Assembly (NCBI RefSeq): GCF_030269685.1
Contig: NZ_BSTT01000002.1
Location: forward strand, 682,001-746,000
Direction of reading: 5' to 3'
Origin: Actinomycetospora sp. NBRC 106378
GTDB taxonomy: Bacteria > Actinomycetota > Actinomycetes > Mycobacteriales > Pseudonocardiaceae
DNA length: 64,000 nt
Shown here: positions 26,040 through 35,163 of the stretch, one piece after another
Layout of the letters: each line of letters opens with the position of its first letter
How positions within the stretch are numbered: the first letter of the stretch is position 1
Translations under genes and position numbers: made by a program
The notes under the pieces: generated by a model
Told to the model about the DNA's origin: nothing
What the model saw: only the letters and a program-made list of their open reading frames with translations
Database searches by the model: none

Positions 26040-27656
26040 CTACCCGAGCGGGACCCGGGCGAGGATGCCGTCGACGTCGACGCCCCGGGGGAGCGTGCCG
26101 AAGGCGGCACCGTGCTCGCCGGCGACGCGGGAGCCGACGAACGCGTCCGCGACCGCCGTCGGCGCGTGCCGGACCAGCAGCGACCCCTGGAGCACGATCG
26201 CGAGGCGCTCGGCGAGCCAGCGGGCGCGGTCCTCGGCGACGTCGCGCAGGTCGTCCTGGACGGCCTTCCACGCCGCGTCGAGCCGGTGGTCGGCGCCCGC
26301 GGCGAGCTCGACCTCGGCGCGGTAGGCCTCGAGGGCGGCCGGCTCGCGGGAGAGCACCCGGAGGAGGTCGAGGGCGTTGACGTTGCCCGAGCCCTCCCAG
26401 ATGGAGTTCAGCGGCGACTCGCGGAACAGGCGCGGCATGCCCGACTCCTCGACGAATCCGTTGCCGCCGAGGCACTCCAGCGCCTCGCCGACGACCGCGG
26501 TCTGGCGCTTGCAGATCCAGTACTTGCCCAGGGTCACGCCGATGCGGCGGAAGGCGGCCTCGTGCTCGTCGGTGACGGAACGGTCCTGGGCGCCGGCGAG
26601 GCGCATCGCCAGGGCGACCGCCGCCTCCGACTCGACGGTCAGGTCCGCCAGCACCGCGCGCATCAGCGGCTTGTCGATCAGCGCGGACCCGAACGCCGAC
26701 CGGTGCCGCAAATGCCACGCCGCCCGCCGGACCGCGTCGCGCATCCCGGCCGCCGAGCCCAGGGCGTTGTCCAGCCGGGTGCAGGCGACCATCTCGATGA
26801 TCGTCCGGACCCCGCGGCCCTCGTCGCCGACCCGGAACCCGATCGTCCCGTCGAACTCCGGCTCGCTGGAGGCGTTCGAGCGGTTGCCGAGCTTGTCCTT
26901 GAGCCGCTGGATCGCGAACGCGTTGCGCGACCCGTCGGGGAGAATCCGCGGGACGAGGAAGCAGGTCACCCCCGCGGCGGTCTGCGCGAGCACCAGGAAC
27001 ACGTCGCACATCGGGGCGCTGGTGAACCACTTGTGGCCGGTGAGCGAGTAGGTGCCGTCGGCGTTCGGCGTCGCCGTCGTCGTGTTGGTGCGGACGTCGG
27101 AGCCGCCCTGCTTCTCGGTCATCCCCATGCCCGCGAGCAGGCCCGCCTTCGACGTCGGCTCGGCGAGTCCGGGCTGGTAGACCCGCGACATCAGGCCCGG
27201 CCCGTACTGCGCGAACAGCTCGGGCGCGACGCGCAGCGCGGGCACGACGGCGTGCGTCATCGACACCGGGCAGCCGTGACCCGCCTCGGCCTGCGACCAC
27301 ACGAGGAACCCCGCCGCACGGGCGACGTGCTGCCCCGGCCGGCCCTCCCACACCGCGCCGGCGAACCCGCGGGACACGGCCTCGCCGAGCAGGGCGTGGT
27401 AGCCCGGGTCGTAGTCGACCTCGTCGACCCGGTACCCGAACCGGTCGTGCGTGCGCAGGACCGGCTCGTGGTGGTGCGCGGCGTCGGCCCACGCGCGGAC
27501 CTCGGCGCTGCCGACGCGCCGCCCCGTCTCGTGCAGCTCGTCGAGCGACCATCCCGCGCCCTCGCGCTCGACCGCCTCGAGCAGGGGCGGGTCGGCGGCC
27601 GCGTCGAAGCCGACGAGGTCGGGAGCCTGGTTCGTGACGACGTGGGTGGGCGCCAT
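26040..27656 (-). CDS. AidB-like acyl-CoA dehydrogenase
   Basis: 538 residues, close to E. coli AidB in length and longer than classical acyl-CoA dehydrogenases (about 380). MGMTEKQGGSDVRTNTT is characteristic of the AidB group, and TGHKWFTSAPMCDVFLVLAQ, RIGVTLGKYWICKR and NSIWEGSGNVNALDLLR follow the family. AidB binds FAD and DNA in the alkylation response, while other family members oxidise isovaleryl-CoA-like substrates. The ATG at 27656 gives the usual N-terminus (THVVTNQAP). Function beyond the family is not evident. Confidence 0.93.
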   Translation of the reverse strand: MAPTHVVTNQAPDLVGFDAAADPPLLEAVEREGAGWSLDELHETGRRVGSAEVRAWADAAHHHEPVLRTHDRFGYRVDEVDYDPGYHALLGEAVSRGFAGAVWEGRPGQHVARAAGFLVWSQAEAGHGCPVSMTHAVVPALRVAPELFAQYGPGLMSRVYQPGLAEPTSKAGLLAGMGMTEKQGGSDVRTNTTTATPNADGTYSLTGHKWFTSAPMCDVFLVLAQTAAGVTCFLVPRILPDGSRNAFAIQRLKDKLGNRSNASSEPEFDGTIGFRVGDEGRGVRTIIEMVACTRLDNALGSAAGMRDAVRRAAWHLRHRSAFGSALIDKPLMRAVLADLTVESEAAVALAMRLAGAQDRSVTDEHEAAFRRIGVTLGKYWICKRQTAVVGEALECLGGNGFVEESGMPRLFRESPLNSIWEGSGNVNALDLLRVLSREPAALEAYRAEVELAAGADHRLDAAWKAVQDDLRDVAEDRARWLAERLAIVLQGSLLVRHAPTAVADAFVGSRVAGEHGAAFGTLPRGVDVDGILARVPLG

Positions 27657-27697
27657 CCCCTGATCCCACCACGGCCGGCTACCCGTGGGTAGGGCCG

Positions 27698-28342
27698 TCA
27701 GATGAGGAGGGCGAAGACGGCCGCCGCCACGGTCAGCACCCCGAGGGAGACGAGCGTGCCCAGCACGTCGGTCCGCGGCTGCGGCGCGCCGGGGGCCGGT
27801 TCGAGCCACCGGCCCAGGGCCCGGGTGACGAGGGGCATGACGATCCACGTCAGCACGCTGACCGACGTCACGTTGCCGACCAGCAGGGCCGCCCACAACG
27901 GGGCCGCCGGCCAGAGCGCGGACAGTCCGAGGGTGAGCAGGACGACCGTCGGGTAGAGCCCGACCAGCACCGACAGCGCCGTCTTCCAGGACGGCGTGAC
28001 CGGGCCGGGCGCACCGGTCGTCGGGAACCAGCTCCCGAAGGAGGCCGGGACCCGCTGGAGCCGGAAGTGGTGGAACCGTTCGCTCTCGCCGATCAGACGG
28101 GCGCGTACGGGGGAGTCGAGCCAGGTCTCCAGGTCGTGCTCGGAGGCGAACCGGGTCACCGCGACCCAGTCGTCCTGCACCCCGGCGACCGGCGGGTGCA
28201 GCTCGGTACCGCGATGGCCCGGGGACCGGCGTTCGGCGTCGGTCATCCGGTGCTGCCAGGCGAGGAAGGCGGCCTCGTCGTCGTGCGGGACGTGGTGGGC
28301 GACGACGACGGTGACGAGGTCGGTCGCCCGGTCGACGCTCAT
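27698..28342 (-). CDS. Antibiotic-biosynthesis-monooxygenase (ABM) domain membrane protein
   Basis: 214 residues. The first 100 residues form an ABM-like ferredoxin fold (VTVVVAHHVPHDDEAAFLAW, then VAVTRFASEHDLETWLDS). The remainder has three membrane helices with an acidic/proline linker. This fused type is widespread in actinomycetes with unknown substrate. Its ATG overlaps the TGA of the upstream deaminase gene (ATGA), so the pair is co-translated. Confidence 0.87.
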   Translation of the reverse strand: MSVDRATDLVTVVVAHHVPHDDEAAFLAWQHRMTDAERRSPGHRGTELHPPVAGVQDDWVAVTRFASEHDLETWLDSPVRARLIGESERFHHFRLQRVPASFGSWFPTTGAPGPVTPSWKTALSVLVGLYPTVVLLTLGLSALWPAAPLWAALLVGNVTSVSVLTWIVMPLVTRALGRWLEPAPGAPQPRTDVLGTLVSLGVLTVAAAVFALLI

Positions 28343-28908
28343 CAGTAGGGGTGCCGGTCGGGGACGGTCAGGTACTCCTCGTACACCGCCGCTCCGAGGT
28401 CCGGGCGGAGCTGCTCGATCTTGATGCGGCGCTCGGACAGCGGCCGCTGGAAGTCCTCGTACTGGAACTGGTCGTCGAACCCCGCCCCGCGCGTGGCCTC
28501 GAGGTCGTTGGCGAAGTAGACGGCGTCGCAGCGCGCCCAGTAGATCGCGCCCATGCACATGGGGCAGGGGATGCCGCTGGTGTAGACCTCGGTGCCCATG
28601 AACATCCGGGCCCGCGCCTCGACGACGTCCGGGGAGCCCTCCGGGCGCGGGACGAGCGCGAGGTGGCCCTCGGCGCGCTGCTCGGGGGCGATCGTCGGCG
28701 CGTAGGGGTGCAGCACGGTCGCGGCCTTGCGGAGCATCTCGACCTCGGCGTGGGCGGTGACGTCGCCGGTGAGCAGCACCCGGTTCTGACCGCGCGCGAC
28801 GATCTCGCCGTCCTTCGCGAGCACCGCGCCGAACGGGCCGCCCCACCCCTTGCGGACCGACTCCGCCGCCAGCCGGCAAGCCTCCGCCATCAACTCGTCG
28901 TGGGTCAT
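28342..28908 (-). CDS. Nucleoside/guanine deaminase of the cytidine-deaminase superfamily
   Basis: 188 residues. The zinc site is complete: HAEVE with the catalytic glutamate and PCPMC with both cysteine ligands. The N-terminus GGPFGAVLAKDGEIVARGQN matches GuaD/TadA-type deaminases. The longer C-terminal part and C-terminal aromatic residues resemble guanine deaminases more than tRNA adenosine deaminase. It would convert guanine to xanthine, feeding purine catabolism. It is followed by the ABM membrane protein in the same operon. Confidence 0.88.
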   Translation of the reverse strand: MTHDELMAEACRLAAESVRKGWGGPFGAVLAKDGEIVARGQNRVLLTGDVTAHAEVEMLRKAATVLHPYAPTIAPEQRAEGHLALVPRPEGSPDVVEARARMFMGTEVYTSGIPCPMCMGAIYWARCDAVYFANDLEATRGAGFDDQFQYEDFQRPLSERRIKIEQLRPDLGAAVYEEYLTVPDRHPY

Positions 28909-29021
28909 GCGTGGCCTCTCGCCGGGGTCCGCGGGGTTGCGGACGCGGCGAACGCTAGGCCGTATGGCGAACCTCTGATAGCTCGTTCGGAGTAACGAGT
29001 GGTCTCGGATCGGCCACGTGC

Positions 29022-29861
29022 TCAGAGGATCTCGAGGGCGCGCTTGCGGTCCGGGGGCGGGAAGGCGGCGTCGAGCTCCGAGAGGTCGTCGTCGGTGAGG
29101 TGCACGTCGAGGGCCCCGCGGTTCTCCGCGATGCGCTCCGGCGTCGAGGTCTTCGGGATCGCGATCGTGCCGGGGCGGCGGAGCACCCAGGCCAGCGCGA
29201 CCTGGGCGGGGGTGGCGTCGTGGCGGTCGGCGATCCCGCGCAGCGCGGGCGCGCGGAGGAGCCGGCCCTGCTCGACGGGGGAGTAGGCCATCACCGGGAC
29301 GCCGTGCCCGGCGCACCACGGCAGCAGGTCGTACTCGGGGCCGCGGCGGGTCAGGTTGTAGAGGATCTGGTCGGTGGCCACGGCCCGGCCCCCGGCGGGC
29401 CCGACCAGCTCCTCCATGTCGTCGGTGTCGAGGTTGCTGACGCCCCACGCACCGATCTTTCCGGCGGCCTGCAGCTCCTCGAAGGCGGCGACGGTGTCGG
29501 CGAGCGGGTAGCGCCCCCGCCAGTGCAGCAGGTAGAGGTCGATCCGGTCGGTGCGCAGCCGGCGCAGGGCGCGCTCGGCGGCCTCGACCGTGCCCCGACG
29601 CGACGCGTGCGAGGGCAGCACCTTGTCGACCAGGAACGCCTCGTCCCGCCGTCCGGCCAGGGCCTCGCCGACCAGCTCCTCCGACCCGCCGTCGGCGTAC
29701 ATCTCCGCGGTGTCGATCAGCGTGATCCCCTGGTCCAGCGCCGCCCGCAGGGAGGCGATCTCGTCCCGACGGCGGGACGGGTCCTCCGCGTAGTGCCAGG
29801 TCCCGGCGCCGAGGACCGGGACGGGCGTGCCGTCGGGCAGGGACGTGGTGGGGATGCTCAT
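29022..29861 (-). CDS. Aldo/keto reductase
   Basis: 279 residues, a TIM-barrel NADPH-dependent reductase. The catalytic tetrad is visible as DTAEMY (Asp and Tyr), VDKVLP (Lys) and LLHWRG (His). The C-terminal [13 protein letters not shown] binds NADPH phosphate. It resembles the prokaryotic AKR group reducing aldehydes and diketones. It is divergent from the broken cyclo-ligase gene; 168 bases separate the starts and hold both promoters. Confidence 0.93.
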   Translation of the reverse strand: MSIPTTSLPDGTPVPVLGAGTWHYAEDPSRRRDEIASLRAALDQGITLIDTAEMYADGGSEELVGEALAGRRDEAFLVDKVLPSHASRRGTVEAAERALRRLRTDRIDLYLLHWRGRYPLADTVAAFEELQAAGKIGAWGVSNLDTDDMEELVGPAGGRAVATDQILYNLTRRGPEYDLLPWCAGHGVPVMAYSPVEQGRLLRAPALRGIADRHDATPAQVALAWVLRRPGTIAIPKTSTPERIAENRGALDVHLTDDDLSELDAAFPPPDRKRALEIL

Positions 29862-30029
29862 CAGGGCGGATGCCTCCGGGGGTGAGCACCCAATCCCACG
29901 TCCGGTCGTCGGTCGGCGGTCACCGAGCGTCACCCGTGAGTTCGAGACGTGCCGTGGAACCGGGATCGGTCGCACCGGTCCTGCGGAGTGCGCCGCGTGG
30001 CCCGCTCGCCGGCACGCGAGGATCCGGGC

Positions 30030-30817
30030 ATGCCGAAGGCCCACGACCACGACGCCGGCGGCGACGCCGACACCCTCGCCGCGAAGCAGGAGCTGCGCGA
30101 GCAGGTGTGGGCGCGCCTGTCCGAGGAGAAGCAGGCGCGCTTCCCGGGCGCCCGCAACCGCATCCCGAACTTCGTGGGGGCCGAGAAGGCGGCCGAACGG
30201 CTCCGGGAGACCGACGTCTGGCGGAACGCCCGCACGCTCAAGTGCAACCCGGACTCGGCGCAGTGGCCCGTCCGGCAGCGGGCGCTCGAGGACGGCAAGA
30301 CCGTGTACATGGCCGTCCCGCGCCTCGCCGAGGAGAACCCCCTATCGGCGTGCTCCCCTTGACTCCTGCTCAAGACCCGGACGACCTCGGCGGCCGCACC
30401 CCGCGCCAGGCCTCGTCGATCAAGGGTGCGAGCGCGGCCGGACGCACGGTGGCGGTGGAGGACCTGGAACCGGTCGACCTCGTCGTCACCGGCTGCGTGG
30501 CGGTCACCGAGGACGGTGCCCGGCTCGGCAAGGGCGGCGGGTTCTCGGACCTGGAGTACGCGATCGCGTTCGCCGCCGGGCTCATCCGGGCCGACACCCC
30601 CGTCGTCACGACCGTGCACGAGCTGCAGGTCGTCGACGCGATCCCGACGGTCGGGCACGACGTCACGCTGGACCTGTTCCTCACCGCGGAACGCAGCCAC
30701 GCCTGCCGTCGGGAGAACCGTCACGAACCCGGCATCGCGTGGGAGGAGCTGACCGAGGAGAAGATCGAATCCATCCCGCTCCTGGCTTCCCGCCGCCACA
30801 TGCGCATGGCACCGTGA
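30030..30817 (+). pseudogene. 5-formyltetrahydrofolate cyclo-ligase family, frameshifted
   Basis: Two overlapping frames encode one family protein. Residues from 30030 (MPKAHDHD) to [13 protein letters not shown] match the N-terminal half, with [12 protein letters not shown] and [15 protein letters not shown]. The frame then runs to a stop at 30362, while the C-terminal half continues in another frame from about 30345 to 30817 (ASSIKGASAAGRTVAVEDL, GKGGGFSDLEYA, TVHELQVVD). The break lies at a run of five C residues after GAGAA. One more C would restore a single reading frame of about 262 codons. It may be a true mutation or a homopolymer sequencing error. Confidence 0.85.
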
Positions 30818-30854
30818 GATCCGGGTCACGCACTCGACGACGAGGAGACAGACG

Positions 30855-31817
30855 ATGGCCGACGCACCCTCGATGGCGGAGCTGCTCGGGGACAACCCCC
30901 CGAAGAACTGGGGCAAGTGGGGCGACGACGACGAGGTCGGCTCGCTGAACTACCTCGACGCCGCCCAGGTGCTCCGCGGGGTCGCGAGCGTGAAGAACGG
31001 GCAGGTCTTCACGCTGCAGTGCCCGATGGGCCACCCGCACGGCGACCCGGTCTTTCCGGGCCGGGAGGGCATCAAGCGCGAGATGGTGTGGGACCAGGAG
31101 CTGTTCGAGTCCGGCCAGGGCCCGTCGTTCCCGGGCGGCCTCCGCGCGACCGACGACAAGGCCGAGATTTTCCTCCAGGGGTCCTCGCAGTACGACGCGC
31201 TCGGCCACGCCTGGTACGACGACACGCTGTGGAACGGCCGCTCGGCCGACACCACGAACGGCGGCGGGATGAGCTGGGCCTCGGTCCTGCCCATCGCGGA
31301 GCGGGGGATCGCCGGGCGCGGCGTCCTCGTCGACATGGCGCGCCACCGCGGGAAGGAGTGGCTGGACAAGGGCGAGACCTTCACCCACGCCGACCTCGAG
31401 GAGGCCGCGGCGAAGCAGGGCACCTCCATCGAGGACCGCGACATCCTGCTCGTGCGCACCGGGTTCCTGAAGTACTTCTACGCGACCCCCGCCGAGGAGT
31501 TCTACGAGGACTTCGTGGAGCCGGGCCTGACCTACTCCCGCGAACTCGTCGAGTGGTTCCAGACCAAGGAGATCCCGAACCTCGTCACCGACACGATCGC
31601 GAACGAGGTCACGGCGGACCCGGAGACCGGCGTCCTGCTCCCGCTGCACGCGTCGCTGCTGCGCAACCTCGGGATCAGCCTCGCCGAGATCATCTGGCTC
31701 GACGACCTCGCCGACGCGTGCGCCGCCGACGGCCGCTGGGACTTTCTCTACACCGCCGCGCCGCTGAAGATCCACGAGGCGACCGGGTCGCCCGTCAACC
31801 CGGTGGTGATCCGATGA
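30855..31817 (+). CDS. Cyclase-family protein (kynurenine formamidase-like fold)
   Basis: 320 residues of the PF04199 cyclase family. Usual members carry a metal motif of the form HxGTHxDxxxH. Here the segment reads QGSSQYDALGH, keeping Asp and the last His but with Gln for the first His and Gln for the second, so metal binding may differ. GVLVDMARHRG, LLVRTGFLKYF and LLPLHASLLRNLGI are other family segments. GAGGAG precedes the ATG. The stop overlaps the start of the acyl-CoA ligase (ATGA), implying a joint pathway, perhaps hydrolysing a cyclic or amide acid before CoA activation. Confidence 0.88.
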   Translation: MADAPSMAELLGDNPPKNWGKWGDDDEVGSLNYLDAAQVLRGVASVKNGQVFTLQCPMGHPHGDPVFPGREGIKREMVWDQELFESGQGPSFPGGLRATDDKAEIFLQGSSQYDALGHAWYDDTLWNGRSADTTNGGGMSWASVLPIAERGIAGRGVLVDMARHRGKEWLDKGETFTHADLEEAAAKQGTSIEDRDILLVRTGFLKYFYATPAEEFYEDFVEPGLTYSRELVEWFQTKEIPNLVTDTIANEVTADPETGVLLPLHASLLRNLGISLAEIIWLDDLADACAADGRWDFLYTAAPLKIHEATGSPVNPVVIR

Positions 31818-33481
31818 CCTCGGTCTACGAGGAGAAGCCCTGGCTCGCGCGCTACCGGGACGACTACAACCACGGCGCGGTCACGAACGAGTACCCGAGC
31901 GCGCTGCACATGGTCCGCGCGGCCGTCGAGCGCGACCCGGACTGCCGGATCGTCCGGTACTTCGACGGCGGCCTGACGCTGCGGGAGCTCGACGAGCTCT
32001 CCGACGCCTTCGCCGTGGCCCTGACCGAGCGCGGCTTCGCCAAGGGCGACCGCCTCGCCACGTACCTGCAGAACATCCCGCAGGTGCTGGTGGTCGTCGT
32101 CGGGACCTGGAAGGCCGGCGGCATCGTCGTCAGCGTCAACCCGATGTCGCGGCAGCGGGAGCTCACGACGATCCTCACCGACTGCGAGGCGACGGCGATC
32201 GTCGCGCAGGAGGACCTGTGGTCGATCGCGAGCGAGGTGCTGCCGAACACGAGCGTCCGGACCGCGTTCACCACGTCGGCGCTGGAGTTCCAGACCCGGC
32301 ACGACGAGCGCCTCTTCACAGGCATGGAGCGGATCGACTGCGACGGGGCCGAGGACCTGACGACGGTGCTGGAGCAGTTCCGCGGTCGGACGCCGGAGCC
32401 GGTGGAGCTGAGCGGGGACGACGTCGCCTTCCTCGGCTACACGAGCGGGACGACGGGTCCGCCCAAGGGTGCGATGAACACGCACGCCAACATCGTGTTC
32501 AACGCCCAGACCTACCGGGACTGGATCCAGCTCGGGCGGGACGACTCGGTGTTCGGGGTGGCGCCGCTGTTCCACATCACCGGCGTCGTGGGGCACATGG
32601 CGATCGCGCTGCTGCTGCCCTGCCCGCTGGTGCTCGCCTACCGGTTCGAGCCCGGCGTCGTGATCGACGCGATCCGGGAGCACCGGCCGACGTTCTCGAT
32701 CGGGTCGATCACGGTGTTCATCGCGATGATGAACGCGCCCGGGGTGGACCGGGACGCGCTGTCGTCGATGGTCAAGGTCTACAGCGGCGGCGCGCCGATC
32801 CCGCCGTCCACGGTCAAGGCCTTCCAGGACCAGTTCGGCCACTACATCCACAACTTCTACGGGCTCACCGAGACCAACTCGCCGTCGCACGGGGTGCCGC
32901 TGGGCGCCACGGCGCCGGTCGACGAGGCCTCGGGCGCGCTGTCGGTGGGGGTGCCGGTGTTCGACACCGTCGTGCGGATCGTGCGCGACGACGGGACGGA
33001 CGCCGACGTGGGGGAGGTCGGGGAGATCGTCACCCGCGGCCCGCAGGTGGTGCCCGCGTACTGGGGCAAGCCCGAGGAGACCGAGAAGGCCCTGCGCGGG
33101 CCGGGCGGCGTCGTCGAGCTCAAGACCGGCGACGTCGGGTACATGGACGCCGAGGGCTGGTTCTACGTCGTCGACCGCAAGAAGGACCAGATCAACGCGG
33201 GCGGCTACAAGGTCTGGCCGCGCGAGGTGGAGGACGTCCTCTACGAGCACCCCGCGGTCCGCGAGGCGGCCGTCGTCGGGGTCCCGGACGAGTACCGGGG
33301 CGAGACCGTGAAGGCGTTCGTCTCGCTGCGCCCCGGGCAGTCGGCGGAGCCCGACGAGCTCATCGCGTTCTGCAAGGAGCGGATGTCGGCCTACAAGTAC
33401 CCGCGGCAGGTCGAGCTGCGGGACGAGCTGCCGAAGACGGTGACCGGCAAGCTGCTGCGCCGGGAGCTGCGGGGGACGTAG
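31814..33481 (+). CDS. Acyl-CoA synthetase (AMP-forming)
   Basis: 555 residues of the ANL superfamily. The P-loop is YTSGTTGPPKGAM, the A5 motif is NFYGLTETNS, A7 is LKTGDVGYMD, A8 is DQINAGGYKVWPREVEDVL, and the C-terminal catalytic lysine lies in KTVTGKLLRREL. It activates a carboxylic acid with ATP and CoA; the acid is unknown. It is translationally coupled to the cyclase-family gene and ends before the hairpin at 33492. Confidence 0.94.
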   Translation: MTSVYEEKPWLARYRDDYNHGAVTNEYPSALHMVRAAVERDPDCRIVRYFDGGLTLRELDELSDAFAVALTERGFAKGDRLATYLQNIPQVLVVVVGTWKAGGIVVSVNPMSRQRELTTILTDCEATAIVAQEDLWSIASEVLPNTSVRTAFTTSALEFQTRHDERLFTGMERIDCDGAEDLTTVLEQFRGRTPEPVELSGDDVAFLGYTSGTTGPPKGAMNTHANIVFNAQTYRDWIQLGRDDSVFGVAPLFHITGVVGHMAIALLLPCPLVLAYRFEPGVVIDAIREHRPTFSIGSITVFIAMMNAPGVDRDALSSMVKVYSGGAPIPPSTVKAFQDQFGHYIHNFYGLTETNSPSHGVPLGATAPVDEASGALSVGVPVFDTVVRIVRDDGTDADVGEVGEIVTRGPQVVPAYWGKPEETEKALRGPGGVVELKTGDVGYMDAEGWFYVVDRKKDQINAGGYKVWPREVEDVLYEHPAVREAAVVGVPDEYRGETVKAFVSLRPGQSAEPDELIAFCKERMSAYKYPRQVELRDELPKTVTGKLLRRELRGT

Positions 33482-33491
33482 CTCCGGATCC

Positions 33492-33546
33492 GAACGAACG
33501 GCCCTCTCGCGCGCATCGATGCTGCGAGAGTGCCGTTCGCTCGTTC
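33492..33546. terminator. Bidirectional hairpin terminator, copy A3 of the recurring element
   Basis: GAACGAACGGCCCTCTCGC and GCGAGAGTGCCGTTCGCTCGTTC (longer than its partner by four bases, quoted in parts: GCGAGAGTGCCG, TTCGCTCGTTC) form a long stem around a 13-base loop. It lies between the converging acyl-CoA ligase and the small Cys-rich protein gene. It shares the CGGC(A/C)CT/AGTGCCG core and GAACGAA ends with copy A2. Confidence 0.75.
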
Positions 33547-33551
33547 CGGGG

Positions 33552-33752
33552 TCAGGCGCCCGCCAGCACCTCGTCGAGCACCCCGGTGCGGACGTCGGCC
33601 ACGAGGTCGGCGAGCTGGACCAGGCTCATCTGGATGCGCTGGCCGAAGTCGTCGGTGATGACGACGCGGCGGTCGTCGTCCGCGGCCGGGTCGAGGTAGA
33701 GCTCGGGGCAGCCGCAGTTGCACTGGCCGCAGAACGTCGCGATGTGGATCAT
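33552..33752 (-). CDS. Small Cys-rich protein (66 aa), function unknown
   Basis: 66 residues beginning MIHIATFCGQCNCGCPELYL, with four cysteines in CxxCxCxCP spacing that could bind zinc or an Fe-S cluster, followed by VVITDDFGQRIQMSL and an amphipathic C-terminal helix. I do not recognise a named family. The GC-skewed codons and the good start context suggest a real gene. It lies between the A3 hairpin and the HdeD-family gene on the same strand. Confidence 0.7.
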   Translation of the reverse strand: MIHIATFCGQCNCGCPELYLDPAADDDRRVVITDDFGQRIQMSLVQLADLVADVRTGVLDEVLAGA

Positions 33753-33808
33753 GCCGCTCGACCCTAGGAGCCGGCCCGCCGACGAGGGGTCGTCCGATCG
33801 GGTCGGCT

Positions 33809-34351
33809 TCAGCGCGACGCGCGCCGCAGGCTCAGGGCGAGGCCGATCTCGGAGGCGCCGCGCAGCAGGAACCCGAACCCCGCGAGCAGGGCGATCGTCC
33901 CGACCGCGGCGCCCGGCGAGAACAGCAGGATCACGGCCGCGAGCAGGGCGAGCACACCCATGCCGATGTTCCAGCCGCGGTGCTCCTTCGAGCGGGCGGC
34001 GACGAAGAGGTCGTTGATCCCGGCGAAGAGGAACCACAGCAGCAGGCCGACGACCATGATCGTCACGCCGGTGCCCGGGAAGAAGATCACCAGGATGCCG
34101 GCGAGCGCGGTGATCACTCCGAAGATCACGACCCACCACCGGCCGGGCGCCCCGTGCTGCACGCGCAGCGCCACGGTCGCCTCGATGATCCCGGAGATCA
34201 GCAGGCCGATCCCGAGGAACACCGCGAGGACCAGGACGGTGGCGATGGGGAAGACGAGGGCGATCAGGCCGACGATCACCCCGAGGATGCCGTCGGCGAG
34301 GATCCAGCCCCAGCGCTTGGACACCTGGCGGAGGTCGATCGAGGAGGTCAC
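33809..34351 (-). CDS. HdeD-family (DUF308) membrane protein
   Basis: 180 residues with six membrane helices in three DUF308-like hairpin repeats (GILGVIVGLIALVFP, FGVITALAGILVIFFPG, GVLALLAAVILLFSPG). HdeD contributes to acid resistance in E. coli, and in actinomycetes the role is unknown. It starts with GTG at 34351 and is divergent from the DUF305 lipoprotein gene. Confidence 0.9.
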   Translation of the reverse strand: MTSSIDLRQVSKRWGWILADGILGVIVGLIALVFPIATVLVLAVFLGIGLLISGIIEATVALRVQHGAPGRWWVVIFGVITALAGILVIFFPGTGVTIMVVGLLLWFLFAGINDLFVAARSKEHRGWNIGMGVLALLAAVILLFSPGAAVGTIALLAGFGFLLRGASEIGLALSLRRASR

Positions 34352-34436
34352 GCGTCGTGCCTACTCGTTCCGTGGCGCGCTGACCAGCACCGCCGGGTGT
34401 ACGGCGCGCCAACAGCCGCTCGGGCAGGGTGGGACC

Positions 34437-34961
34437 GTGTTCCGCGCCCTCCTGGTCCTCCTGGCCTTCCTGACGGCGGGCTGCGCCGCGACCCCCACCG
34501 CGACGCCCGCCCCCGCGGCCGACGACGCCGGGTTCGCCACGATGATGATCCCGCACCACGAGCAGGCCCTCGACCTGTCGGCGTTGGTGGCCGGCCGGAC
34601 GACCGACCCGACCGTCACCGACCTGGCGTTCCGCATCGACCGGGAGCAGGTCGAGGAGGTCGGGCAGCTGCAGGGATTCCTGAACCTGCGCGGCGCGCCG
34701 ACCCCGGCGCCGACGGGGGCCATGGCCGGCATGGCGGGCATGGCCGATGCCGCCACGCTCGACCGGCTCCGGGCCGCGTCGGGACCCGCCTTCGACCGCC
34801 TGTGGCTGCAGACCATGACCGCCCACCACGAGGGCGCCCTGACCATGGCGCGGGACTACCTCGCGGGGCCACCCGGCGCGCTCTCCGAGTTCGCGCGGAC
34901 GCTGCTGCGCACCCAGCAGATCGAGATCGACCGGATGCGGGCCGCGCTCGGCCCGGTGTGA
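34437..34961 (+). CDS. DUF305-family lipoprotein
   Basis: 174 residues. The signal sequence ends in the lipobox LTAGC, so it is probably lipid-anchored outside the membrane. Two HH motifs, FATMMIPHHEQALDLS and WLQTMTAHHEGALTMA, are the duplicated DUF305 ferritin-like helical elements that can bind metal. A Met-rich stretch (AMAGMAGMADAA) between them suggests copper contact, though this is inference. GTG at 34437 is the start consistent with the signal peptide. Confidence 0.9.
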   Translation: MFRALLVLLAFLTAGCAATPTATPAPAADDAGFATMMIPHHEQALDLSALVAGRTTDPTVTDLAFRIDREQVEEVGQLQGFLNLRGAPTPAPTGAMAGMAGMADAATLDRLRAASGPAFDRLWLQTMTAHHEGALTMARDYLAGPPGALSEFARTLLRTQQIEIDRMRAALGPV

Positions 34962-35163
34962 TCACCTGATCGGCGGCATCATCCATCGAACCGGATCGGT
35001 CGTTGGAGCGGAGACGGAGTGATCCGACGTCGCCGTCCGCATCCCCGGGAGCCTCCTCCTGACGACCACCTCGCCCACCGAGCGGATCAGCGCGCCGCTC
35101 CTCGAGGAGCCGCCGCCGGAGGGCCCGTCGCCCACCCGCCCCGACCGGGCGCCCCTGCGGCGG

